In this document: in pieces, positions 1 to 9,690 of the stretch
Layout: each line of letters opens with the position of its first letter
Numbering within the stretch: position 1 is the stretch's first letter
Assembly: GCA_963210315.1 (NCBI GenBank)
Contig: OY723238.1
Span: forward strand, 2,046,001 to 2,110,000
Length of the DNA: 64,000 bases
Direction of reading: 5' to 3'
DNA from: Rhynchopus euleeides
Taxonomy: Eukaryota; Euglenozoa; Diplonemea; Diplonemida; Diplonemidae
Notes under the pieces: generated by a model
What the model saw: only the letters and a program-made list of their open reading frames with translations
Told to the model about the DNA's origin: nothing
Database searches by the model: none
Position numbers and translations under genes: made by a program

Positions 1-696
1 AGTGGGGCTCCCGAGCTGGGATTCTAGTTACGGTGTTCGTGTGAGGGCTGAAAACGTACAGCAAAAGACACAGCGATACCCCTGCAAAGGCCAAGGTACG
101 TAGTCCTACAGAGTTCCTCGATAGCTTTCAGGGTCCCGCGAACGCAAGCGTGGCAGCTTCCTGAAGTGTACCAGCAGTATATTCTGATAGCTCGGTGTTT
201 TCCATGAGGCGTCAGACACATAAACCAAAACCCAGTAGTGAGTGAGGCTGGCTGAACGAACCGCAGGGGCCACATCACATCGCCGCTCGTGGGAACAGAA
301 TTTGCTTGTCCCCGAAACACGGGCGGTGGAGGGGGGTTGGCCACGCTGGGGAGCACCAGGGGCACCAGCTTTTGCTGGGAAACCCCTGCCTGGCGATTCC
401 GAGACAGCAAAAAATTGATCAAAATGGTGAAGTGGAAGACCCGAGGTGCCCGTTGCCAATTGCAGGTCATATGATCACCTACCGAAATGCAAGAAGGGTG
501 GGGTGTGAGGGAGATGATGGGAATTGGCCCTCGAATTCCTCCTCGTCAGTCTCAAGTACCCATATTTTGTGCAGGGCTCGGACACTACTGTTTCTGGGCG
601 CTGGCTGGGCGCCGTCGACACTCTCATGCGGAGGTGGCGTTGCCTGTCTTCGAACTGTCCTTCGGTGCGTCGTTCTTGGCAAGGCACCGAGGGAGA
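1..696. other. No gene recognised
   Basis: Short open frames exist on both strands but none shows a domain, a codon bias like the real genes here, or a conserved partner elsewhere in the window. I see no RNA gene or repeat that recurs. Confidence 0.5.
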
Positions 697-1338
697 TACC
701 GTAACCGAGGTAATTTAAGGAACGATAAATGTCCCTTAATTTTGGCCGTTCCTTAAAATTATCGTTCCGTAATTTATCGTACAAGGGATATAAATTTGCG
801 TGTTGCAGCCCTGGGCAAAGATGGGGAGGGGTGGGCATCCTGCGTACTCTTGAGGGTCTCTCTCGTATCCGTGCCCAGGCAGGGAACCTGGGGGCGGGGG
901 GGCTCAAACCCCACTCTCTCACCTCTCGGCTGCTCTCTAGGGCAAACAAACCGCGCACTGGCCGGGGTTGAGCTGCTGGTGGATATCACTTGGTTGTTGT
1001 CGTCTTAGGGGGGGAGAGCGCGCGGTTCACTTCGGCTGCAACTGCCAGGGTCACTTTTGGAGTTGCCTGTATCTCGCTTCGTGGGGTCAACCACTGTCGG
1101 AGACTTACCTGCTGCAGTGGCTTACTGTTTGTGGCGGGCATCGTACGTCTCCTCCCGCTCAGAGCCCGTCCCGACCCCCCAAAACATGCAGTGGCAGGGG
1201 AGTGAAAGTGCAAATCAATGAACGATAAAACTAAGGGACGATAAATGTTCCTTAATTTTGGCCGTCCCTTCAAGTTATCGTTCCCTAATTTATCGTACAA
1301 GGGATATAGTCGTTCCATAAATTACCTCGGTTACGGTA
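697..1338. mobile_element. TACCGT-family MITE, 642 bp
   Basis: The element starts TACCGTAACCGAGGTAATTT and ends with the inverted complement (AAATTACCTCGGTTACGGTA). Inside both ends lie further inverted blocks built on ACGATAAATG and CCCTTAATTTTGGCCGT. The outermost TA on each side is read as the target-site duplication, leaving CCGTAACC as the true terminus. It has no open frame worth naming, so it is non-autonomous. Four other elements in the window share the TACCGT end (15115, 25617, 50576, 61956). Confidence 0.85.
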
Positions 1339-1590
1339 CACATAACAAACGGCACCAAAAGGCAGTCGAACACGTGCCATTTCCACAACCCGGCCCCATA
1401 TGTGCCCAAGGAATAGTATCCCACCCTTGGTGTACAAAGGGCAATCGCTCATCAGTCCACTCGTCGGATAACTAGTCTCGTCGCCGAGTGCGCCGTCTGA
1501 CCCCCGCAAGGGGCAGTGGGCCCCCTCGGACCCGCTGTACCTGCCCCCCTGGAAAGGTGGAGCTTAGACCACCGTGCACAGACTGGTCGA

Positions 1591-1655
1591 ACGCCAGACA
1601 GCCTCTGCCCCCACCCTCCCAAGTCCCCCCAACCACACTGCCCCTTTACATGTTT
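1591..1655 (+). repeat. Remnant of a WD40-gene 3' flank
   Basis: The stretch with GACAGCCTCTGCCCCCACCC and the following bases matches the block found downstream of WD40 copies A, B, D and E (for example 3063-3118 and 33435-33488). Its position just upstream of copy A implies that another tandem family member once lay to the left and has been lost or displaced. Confidence 0.7.
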
Positions 1656-1721
1656 AGACGGTGTCCTCTGTCACGTCACTGGGTGCCATATTGCGCGAGT
1701 GGGACCCAGCAACACATCACT

Positions 1722-1790
1722 TTCACCCACGTCACAGGATCACGTGTGTGAGGACCGTGGGGTTGTCGTTGAGGGGAAGAGAGGGGAAGG
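1722..1790 (+). promoter_or_regulatory. Conserved upstream block of the WD40 family
   Basis: A segment of about 70 bp ending at the start codon is shared by copies A, C, D, E, F and G. It holds ACCCACGTCACAGGATCACG, usually with a CACGTG palindrome, then GAGGACCGTG, then a G/A-rich leader running into ATG. Copy F has lost two bases of the palindrome. Conservation outside the coding frame suggests promoter or 5' UTR function, but recent duplication alone could also explain it. Confidence 0.5.
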
Positions 1791-2928
1791 ATGGAAGTGT
1801 CAGTGCGTCATGTGGAGAGCGGGCGGAGCTGTGTCGTCGGTGTTGCGGATGGCGGGACCGTGCTCAGCCTGAAGGCGGATGCGGTCAAGGAGATGTTCGC
1901 GGGTTCCATCAACGCAGGCCGGGAGGCTGCAGGGCTGGCGGCACGCATCGAAGGGTGTGACGAGGACCTGGACGATGCAGAGCGCGTTGCCAACACGGGT
2001 CTCGAGGTTGGGGATCCTGTCCAGCTCGTCCGGAGGTGGCCACACGTCAACGCTCCTGCTGTCTACAACTCTGGGCAAGGCGGGAAGGTGGTCAACATAA
2101 CACTGTCGAGGTGTGGCACCCTGTGTTCAGTGGGGTACGGCAAAGGACGCATCACTGTGTTCGATACCACGACTGCTGATGAGGTGGCGGACCTCACACA
2201 TGGAGACGACAGCATTCACTACACTGCATTCTCAGTCTGTGGGACGTGGCTGGCAACGTGCTCAGGGGACAGCACCATCGGCGTGTGGCTGACAGCAACG
2301 TGGGAACAGGTGTGGTGTCTGGAGGAGCACGACACCAACCTGTGGAGTGCAGAGTGGACACACTGGACGTCTCGTGTCGGGTGACGAAGAGGGGAAGGTG
2401 TGTGTGTGGGACTTGGAGGGCACACCAAGTGCCACAGTGCTGGAGGGGCACGGCGCGGCTGTTTATGGGATTGCAGTGTCAACTACGAGGATCTTCAGCG
2501 GGTCAGGCGACATGACCATCCATGTGTATGACATCAGCACCCTCACCCACACCGACACCCTGTCTGAGCACACAGACTCTGTGTACCACATCACCCTGAC
2601 GAACGACGAGCAGCACCTGGTGTCGTGCTCTGTTGACTACTCTCTGAAGGTGTGGTGCACAACCACCCTCACCTGCATCCGTTCTATCGACCTGTCTGAT
2701 GGCCCGTACCAGCTTGCCGTGTCACAGCCAGGTGATGTTGTGGCAGTGCGCTTTCATCTGTATACCAAGTTGTACAGCCTCAGCACCTTCGAGTGCTTGG
2801 GACAAGTAGAGTCAAAGGGTGACGGTGTTGCACTCAGCCCGTGTGGGAGGTGGGTCTTTACGTCAAGCAACAACTCTTTTGTGGGTGTGCGTGCTGTGTG
2901 TGACGTTCCGGGTGAGGGCAGCACTTAG
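1791..2928 (+). pseudogene. WD40 family copy A, frameshifted
   Basis: This copy aligns end to end with the intact copies D (32149-33300) and E (41944-43077): a ubiquitin-like N-terminal part of about 80 residues starting MEVSVRHVESG, then a seven-bladed WD40 propeller. Two bases are missing near 2361 (CACACTGGACG where the intact copies have CACACTGTGGACG). The first frame therefore ends at 2384 and the remainder continues in another frame from about 2347 to the TAG at 2926-2928. The rest of the frame is free of stops, so the damage looks recent. No intron signals lie at the break. A scaffold-type propeller is the likely ancestral role; the partner is unknown. Confidence 0.85.
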
Positions 2929-3118
2929 GCAACCTCTTCTGCTTGTGTGCTTGCGGTGCACTGCCTTGCTCGTTGCCTCCCAGCACAGCACCTCCTGACC
3001 CTGCTGGTTTGAGGCAGCGTGCACTGCATCTGAGGTGCGACTGCTCAGGATGACACAGTGCTTCCAGACAGCCTCTGCCCCCACCCTCCCAAGCTCTCCA
3101 ACCACTCTGTCCCTGGAC
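2929..3118 (+). repeat. Conserved 3' flank of the WD40 family
   Basis: About 190 bp after the stop is nearly the same behind copies A, B (20170-20357), D (33301-33488) and E (43078-43265), and in shortened form behind C (26480-26560). It includes CTTGTGTGCTTGCGGTGCAC and the GACAGCCTCTGCCCCCACCC stretch. It probably holds the 3' UTR and polyadenylation region and marks the end of the tandem unit. Confidence 0.7.
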
Positions 3119-4309
3119 CGAACCCCTTGGCCGCCACATCGTTTCGTGATACTCGCCCTGTCCCGTCACACGTGATGTATGACAGTCCTGTGCATTTAAG
3201 ATACCGTTATGAAAAACAGGGCTTATCCCCGGTTTTTGAGATTTTGCCCCGAATAACCGGGGGTCCCGTTTTTTTTATCACCGGGATTTTTCTGAGATTC
3301 TGTCCGGGTACTCAGCGATCTCGCGCCTGGCCAGGCAGGTAGGGCAGCTGCCCAACCTATTTGATTTCTGTCCGAATCCTTGGCAGGGCAGGCCTGACCA
3401 GCCTGCCCTACCAAGAATATTATTTCTGATCTGCCCCCGCCCCCCTGGGCCCCACTGGGGCCCAGGTAGCAAGGCTATTCCGGATTATCGACCCACCGAA
3501 TTTGGTCGGTGCTTGACATGTCATGGACGATATGTCAGCCTGAGAACATATGTTCACTACCGTGGCCTCCGGCGGCTGGGGGGCTCCGCCCCCCAGACCC
3601 CCTGAAGGCGGTCTGCTGGCTCCTGGATGTCATAAACCGCCTGTGGTACGATAGACACGGATGGTCCACCAGCCGAGCGCCTGTGGTACGAGAAGCACAG
3701 ATGATCCACTAGCCGAGCGCTCACGTTCGCGCGCGAAGCGCGCGAATTTTTTTTTGCCCCCTTTACCAGGTAGGGCAGCTGCCCTACCTATTAAAGTTTT
3801 GGGCACGAGCCCAGCGAGATCACTGCGGGTACTATTCCAGGGTACTTTTTGGCCAGAGGAGGCCGGGGCCAAGAGTGCCCTGCCCCAGGCGTTAGCCCGA
3901 TGGACCTGTTGAGCACAAGGTGCACGTTGCCTACATGCGGCGTGCGACTATGCAGCGGAATCAGCTGTTCACTACCGTGGCCTCCGGCGGCTGGGGGGCT
4001 CCGCCCCCCAGACCCCCATGTGGCCTGTGCCTGTCCAGAACCAAGTCTGCAAGCAGGGCAACCTGCGATGCTTTCCACCCCACCACACTCTCAAGAACGC
4101 CTTCCTCAACTGGCTCCTTCGCGTTGACGACAAGAAGGAGCGCCCCCCCCTCGGACCTGGCAGCGGGCACACGGTGGGCTAATGAAAAAGTGATCACTAT
4201 TTTGTGCACTATAAATTGCCACTATATGCATGGTTATCAACAGATCTTACCCCCTTTTCTTCCCGAAACCCGTCGAGCATGTCTTCGTCGTCGTAATTTT
4301 TTTCTGTTA
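3119..4309. other. Intergenic repeat mosaic
   Basis: No gene is supported. The stretch contains a roughly 40-bp imperfect tandem duplication (3641-3680 and 3681-3720, core CTGTGGTACGA), a GCGCGAAGCGCGC hairpin near 3731, repeated GGTAGGGCAGCTGCCC palindromes (about 3329 and 3769) and two copies of the GC-rich hairpin module described at 3551. Confidence 0.5.
3551..3602 (+). repeat. GC-rich hairpin module, first of nine
   Basis: The module reads GTTCACTACCGTGGCCTCCG then GCGGCTGGGGGGCTCCGCCC then a C-rich end; GGGGGGCTCCGCCCCCC folds as a tight hairpin. Further copies lie at 3966-4017, 24200-24230 (shortened), 29097-29147 and 29229-29275 on the plus strand, and at 41098-41152, 41273-41331, 53145-53199 and 53379-53433 on the minus strand. 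Copies sit in unrelated surroundings, so the module moves or is copied independently. It resembles the GC-cluster hairpins known from some organelle genomes, but no function can be read here. Confidence 0.8.
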
Positions 4310-6430
4310 CTGGGGGGGGGCAAATAATCGTGCACTCCACTATTAATTGGCGAACGGGCGGGTATAATTGAGGGGCCCAAAAAAAGGCAAAAAGTTGACG
4401 GGGGGGAATAATCGTGGGGTGCACGATTATTCACTTTTGCAAGTTTTCTGGTCAGTTCTGGGGACAAACATCGCAAAAACCTCGTCCGTTTGCATATTTG
4501 GAATCTGTGCGGATCGTGGTGGGGTCATTTTGGCCATGGGGTGTCTGTCTTCACCCCTTACTGGCAGTGACCGTCTGGGCTCATTTTCGTGTTGAAACTG
4601 GGGGCTCAAGGCCGGACATGTGGACGAATATGAGCCAAAATGGTGACGACCAGTCACGGGTGAAGACAGACACCCCATGGTCGAAATGACCCCACCACGA
4701 TCCGCACGGGCTCCCAACATTCAAAAGAACGAGTTTTTTGAAAATTCTGCGGGAAAAATTGCTCATTTTTCTTCCAGAACTCATGGTTTCACAGAATTCT
4801 GACAGAAAAATGCCCAGAATTTCCAGATTTTTAAATTCTGCAGAATCTGAGAAATTCTGTAGAATTCTGCAGATTCTGAGAATTCTGACAGAATTCTGCA
4901 GAATTCTGTCAGATTCTGGGGAATTCTGAGAATTCTGGGAGAATTCTGAGAATTCTGCCAGTGGGGCTTGTGGCCAACTAGCAGCAGCCTGGTATGACAG
5001 GGTAGTCATACACAGGCTATGTACAGGGTCGGCCTCGTCCTGGACCAGTCGTAGGCTTATGCTACTGTTGGTTCTCAGGACTGGCCACCACTGCGCGGGT
5101 CAAATTTTTGGAAAGGGGGCCTTGACCAAAGGCAAACAGTTTTTGAGTTCTTGCACCACTTCATCTCGGGACTACTCTGATTGGATTCCTCGGATTCGTC
5201 GACACACTGTTTCAGAACTGTGCACTTCTCCATCCACACCGGCATCGGGTCACCCGCTGAATGCCGTGAGGGCCGAAGCCCAGGGTCAGATTTCGGTACA
5301 AGGCGATTAACAGGTCGTTGAGAGGTTCGCAAGTTTAAATGTACCTACAAAAGCTTCATGTACCCATGATAGGGATTTAGTCATTGCTATAGGTGAAGAT
5401 CAGAGCCCAGGCGGGATGTAAGACAGGGTGTCGCAGATGCAACAATATCTCCAGAGCCACTTTGTATGCCTTTGTTCGGGATGCCCCTTCACCTGTCGCG
5501 CTTAGGTTCCGTCCAAGTTCGCCGATTCCAGTGCTTCAAGAGAGCACACAGTTCCTTCCCAGTAGTCTTCATCCTCGGTTCCGAATCATCGCAGTCCCTC
5601 GAATCCATGGTGCAGAACTAAATTCTCGAAAGGTGGTCAATGTTTTGAAAGGGGCCCGTGACCAGCGGAAATTGGAATTTTTGACCCAAACCTGCAAGTG
5701 TACTGTTGTTTAACGTTGTCCAAAGCCCCTTGCGGTGTGACAGTACATTCGTTATGTGAATATCTGTCACATGGCTATGGCAACACAGACACAGGCAAGC
5801 TGGGGAGGCGTCGCGTCCGTCGAAAAAATCATTTCTGCACAACTACCGGCATCGCAGCTACGGTAGAAGTGACTGACCCTGTTCTTGTAATCTTGACGCT
5901 GGAAAATTCCATTCGGAAATACCAAACACATCCACTGAAAGTGGATGGAATGGGCGTCAAGACCGTGATTTTTGGGGGAGTGGACTGCCCTGTATCGTGA
6001 ACCCGCTGAGGGTACAAAATACAGAACAGGGAGGCACAGGTGCAGCACAACACAGGCAGGCAGGCAGGAAACAATGGGTGCAGGTCAGACAAAATGTTCG
6101 GTGTCAATCGGCTTGGTTTGATTTGTAGGGATGATGCGGAACACACAACCCGCACCCAACCTCCAGATTCAGCCACTGTACCCATTTTCACCAGTTATAT
6201 CCGCTCACTCAGAGCAAAACCAAAAAATACTACGAGAAACACTTGGCCTCGATGCTGTGAGTGTTGCATTGGACGTTTCAAAGACAAGTCGTTGTGTGTG
6301 CGCCAAACCCGGATGAACAAACCTCACGTGGTTTGGCTGATGAAGGTTGGTGTGAATGTGCGCACAGTCATAACAACAAGGCAAGGTAGATTGTGTTTGT
6401 CACCCAAAGCGCTGCCAACTATCTTTTTCA

Positions 6431-6546
6431 CTGTGGGGGTCTTCGCTACGGGATGGTCGTCAGTGCACCTTGGTGTATTTGCTGTTGAAATAGTGAAAAC
6501 TGACGAAGATTGACGAAGAATAACGACCAGCGAAGACCCCCTGTGA
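6431..6546. repeat. Short inverted-repeat insertion inside the CATGG element
   Basis: GTGGGGGTCTTCGCT on the left and AGCGAAGACCCCCTGTG on the right form a pair about 110 bp apart, each followed internally by a GGTCGT block. The same end sequence (CGTAGCGAAGACCCC) recurs at 50470-50485, so this is probably a small mobile unit of its own. It is present in both CATGG copies. Confidence 0.5.
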
Positions 6547-6978
6547 CAACCTTCTTGTTGTGTGTGGTTTTGTCCCCCAAAAAGAGAACTCGTCCAGCCA
6601 GTGGGTCGTAACAAGCGACACTCACACCTTCCCATTTTGTAAGTTCGGCGTAGCCAACTCAGGAAACTTTTCACTGTGCGGATCCTTGCGAACACTTCTC
6701 ACGCCCGGCAGGCTGGTGGGGTGTTCTGCGTTCGAAGAAGTTCGACTGTCGTTGCACCGTCACACCCCACTCACCCATCCCACCCCGCCACCAGAGATCA
6801 CACTCCAGAAGATGGGTTGTTCATTTGCGGTGGTTTAAAGATCAACCTCACAGGGGTGAACAACAGGGTGAACAAGGCACGGGTTTTAGTCTGATGACAC
6901 ACTGCAACCTCAAGGTGACTGGCGACACCTCTCCCACAGTCTGCGGCACGCTGCCGTGGCAACAAGGCTTCCTGACAT

Positions 6979-7235
6979 GGGAGATCGCTGCGTGGATCAA
7001 CGTGGCACCACCCGTGTGCTCGGCAGGTTGTTTCGGCACCTGTTTTCTCCGTGTTATGCTTTTCGTGAGCGTGTCAGGGATGTTGGCACACGCTGGGGAG
7101 GGTTCACATGATGACATAACGTACATCAGAAGCACACACCCACGTGGCGCTGTCCTTGGCAGGACTTTGAAGTGCCGCCTTGATATCCTTGTTGGATAGA
7201 ACCCTCATATCACACCCTCACTCAGCTGACGAAAA
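6979..7235 (+). repeat. Dispersed repeat of about 260 bp, copy 1
   Basis: The block beginning GGGAGATCGCTGCGTGGATC and ending near CAGCTGACGAAAA occurs three times: here, at 15968-16226 and at 36294-36550. Two copies are inside CATGG elements; the third directly abuts the right end of the zinc-finger transposon, which shows that a CATGG-like sequence once lay there. Confidence 0.8.
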
Positions 7236-7248
7236 CCTAGGAAAAAAC

Positions 7249-7335
7249 GAGTGTAGGATAGCGGGCCCGGTTACTCACGGTATGGACCCTCGGGGCCAGG
7301 CTGCGATACCAGCACGCGAACCCAAATTGCACTGC
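7249..7335 (+). repeat. Dispersed conserved module of about 70 bp
   Basis: Core: TAGGATAGCGGGCCCGG, then CTCACGGTATGG, then GGGGCCAGGCTGCGAT, then CAGCACGC and AACCCAAATTGCA. Copies: here, 16517-16600, 36570-36651, 46885-46975 (most diverged) and 53208-53283. GGTCCCTCGGGGCC can pair as a hairpin. I looked for tRNA A and B boxes on both strands and did not find a convincing pair. Confidence 0.65.
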
Positions 7336-7429
7336 GAAAACCTGAGATTTCTGGCTGATTTGGCCATGTACCCAGGTCCTCAGCAGGAGCTAGATATTCG
7401 CGGGCCCATTTTAGGGCAACGAATGGGCT

Positions 7430-7940
7430 CAAAATTCATAAATTCCTTTGAAAACGGGCCCAAATGTCCAAAATAGCCCCCCCCCCAAAAAAAATTCGAA
7501 AAGGTCCCCCCCGCAGAATTTCTCAGAATTTTCCAGATTTCTCAGATTTTCCAGAATTTTCCGGATTTTCTCAGATTTTTCAGATTTTGGCATTCTGGCC
7601 CAGATTTTTTGCAGAAATATTTCGATGAGCCATTTTAGGGCTCAAAATGGGCTCAAAATTCAAAAATTCCTTTGAAAATGGGTCCAAATGTCCAAAATAG
7701 GCCCACCCCAAAAAAAAATTCGAAAAGGTCCCCCCCACAGATTTTCCAGATTTCTGACAGAATTTCTCAGATTTTTCCAGATTTCTCAGATTTTCCAGAA
7801 TTCTGAGAATTCTGGAAAAATCTGGAAAAATCTGTCCAGAATCTGGCCAGATTTTCTCAGATTTTGAAAATTCTGAAAAATCTGAAATCCCCAGAATCTG
7901 CCAGAATCTGTGAAATTCTGGCAGAATTCTGTCAAACCAT
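7430..7940. repeat. Degenerate CAGAATTCTG/CAGATTTTC array
   Basis: The right half of the CATGG element is built from short, imperfect repeats of CAGAATTYTC and CAGATTTYTC, with two direct copies of a GGGCTCAAAATTCA-type block about 220 bp apart. An equivalent array fills 36730-37368. Such subterminal arrays often serve as transposase binding sites, which is inference here. Confidence 0.55.
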
Positions 7941-8073
7941 GCAGAACTGACCGAAAATAGCCAAAAGTGAATAATCGTGCACCCCACGATTATTCAGCGG
8001 AAAAAACTTTATAAATGCCTGTTTCAAAAAGGCACGATTATTTGACTATGCACGATTAATTGCCCCCCCCCAG

Positions 8074-9690
8074 TAAGATCTTAGTGAAAAAAAGCACAAA
8101 AATTAAGATCTTAGGAGGGTGTATGATTTTCCGGATTTTCCTGTTTTTTCCCGATTTTCCGAAAAATTTGCCACTGGTTGACACAAGGGCGAATTTCGAG
8201 AAAAATCCGAAAATCAGGAAAAATCAGGTTTTTTTCGGATTTCCGGGATGGTCACCATACACCCTCCGGAAAAAAATCCGAAATTTTTGGGTCGAAAAAA
8301 AAATTTTTTTTCTGACCCGAAAATCTGTGTCTGCGGACTGCCACACTGTGAAAAATCGGAAAATTTCCGAAAAAAGTCGAAAATTTTGGCCTTTCCTGGC
8401 CTATGTGGTCCCAAAGGGCCCGGGTTGCCCGGATTTTCACCCAAAAACACCCCAAAAAATTTTCCGCCATATCACCGGCCGCCTTCGGCGGCGTCGTCGT
8501 TTCACTCTGTACTAAGGACGTCGGTAAAGCCGAGCCCTTTGTACAACCGTTTCACTTCGACTTCTTTTCGGCTGTCTGTTTGTTTGCGTTTCCAGTCCCG
8601 TGCCTGTCTGTCGTCCGGACGCCCTGTTTTTATGGTTTTCTCCTGTTGCTCCGTCACGGCGCCTCATGTTCTGGGGTTGCACGTGTTCTTCTCGCTGTTG
8701 CGGCGCTGCCTGAAAGAACCCCCGTCCGCCCCTCTCGGCTCCATCTCCGAGTGCCTACCTCGTTCTGTCCGCTTTCCCTAGGAGGTACAGAGAGACCCCC
8801 TCTCCCCGCCGAGCATCTCAGAAGATGCCGTGTCCCGCATCCAAATGTAGTTGCAGGTGCCCTCGGTTGCGGTGTTGTAGCGCAGTCCGCGCCGGTCGGA
8901 GGCCACACGCCACTCTGGAGTGCCTCCCACCGTCTGAGACCCCGGGCCCCCCATGGGCTGGGGGGGCCTTCCATCGGCATGGCAATGCCTACCAGGTGTC
9001 GGACGCGATTCCGACTGTAAAGTGTCACAGTCTGTGGCTCGTCGATGCCAAGATCCTCGTTACGGTCCGATGAAACTGGGTGTTATTCGGAGCCCTACAA
9101 CTGCAACACGGGAGGCTTGACAACCGGCTCCTGATGCAGGGAACGTATGCTGCAATTTTATCTGCGTTCATGCAGGCGTTGCCCCGCCTGCAAGGTGACC
9201 GTCTTTTGCTGTCCTCAGGTGTACCGTACCCTGAATGGGAACGGGAAGAACGTTCCTCTCGGGGATGCTACGTTGTCGAAAACTTTGCGATACACGGCCA
9301 GCTTCCTCGTGGCCTCATGTTCTTCTGTCCCTTCTGTTGTGATGCGTCTCATGGATGTGCCCTGCAGGGCTTCCACACAGTGTCGAGGAGTGATCCTCGC
9401 ACGGAAAAACAATTGGCTTGGTCTTCCCGCTTTCGGGCTCCCGTCTCCGAGAGCCCAGCACAGTTTTGAGTCGGACCTGGGATAGCGGTTCGAACGGGAA
9501 TTTCGGGCCGAACCCTGAAATTCTCCAACACCCCATATCGCACCTGAGACGCGGCTTCCTTATCTGAGGGGCCGCGTCCAAATACACGGACTTTGCTAAA
9601 CTGGACCCAACTCCCCACACTCTTTTTTTGGCCATTTTTCCAAAAAATCCCCCCATTTTTTACAAAATTTTACAGAATTTACAGTTCGTT
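8074..9690. other. Repeat-rich stretch, no gene
   Basis: Short palindromes on AAGATCTTA cluster at 8076, 8104, 9708 and 10402-10450, suggesting edges of one or more inserted elements. 8130-8460 is AT-rich and made of self-complementary CCGAAAATTT-like runs. 8460-9590 is moderately GC-rich; its open frames on either strand show no domain and overlap each other. Confidence 0.45.
9592..9629 (+). repeat. 38-bp dispersed repeat ending in a T run
   Basis: TTTGCTAAACTGGACCCAAC followed by TCCCCACACTC and seven or more T. The same string occurs at 54721-54759 (plus) and 23611-23647 (minus), each time after an unrelated A/T-rich stretch. A T run after a conserved core could be a Pol III-type terminator; that is speculation. 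Confidence 0.7.

Larger units (their letters stand above)
4782..7941. mobile_element. CATGG-family element, copy 1 (3160 bp)
   Basis: Ends are CATGGTTTCACAGAATTCTG and the inverse of CATGGTTTGACAGAATTCTG, flanked by a 7-bp duplication CAGAACT (4775-4781 and 7942-7948). Both subterminal regions consist of degenerate GAATTCTG runs. The left 2.1 kb is almost identical to copy 2 at 33936-37368. Relative to copy 2 this copy lacks about 180 bp near 6837. No long open frame is present, so it must be moved by proteins coded elsewhere. Confidence 0.85.
4310..8073. mobile_element. G-run TIR element hosting a nested element
   Basis: The left end is CTGGGGGGGGGG followed by CAAATAATCGTGCA and the right end is its inverse (TGCACGATTAATTG then C-run then AG). 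TA at 4308-4309 and 8074-8075 is the target duplication. A second pair of inverted blocks (GTGGGGTGCACGATTATTCA near 4413 and its inverse near 7968) belongs to the same element. Its centre was split by the CATGG element at 4782-7941; without it the host element is about 0.6 kb. It has no coding capacity. Confidence 0.85.

Noticed and set aside
306..704. 132-codon frame at the left edge
   Set aside because: Overlapped by equally long frames on both strands, ends inside a MITE, and shows no domain.
2194..2482. Minus-strand frames opposite the WD40 genes, recurring in each copy
   Set aside because: They recur only because the gene on the other strand is duplicated.
5059..5713. Genes in the CATGG element because frames are conserved in both copies
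   Set aside because: The copies are almost identical DNA, so conserved frames carry no evidence of coding.
7249..7335. tRNA-derived SINE
   Set aside because: No acceptable A and B box pair on either strand.
8248..9028. Overlapping plus and minus frames of 120-205 codons
   Set aside because: Composition-driven and mutually overlapping; the left part translates an A/T-rich foldback.
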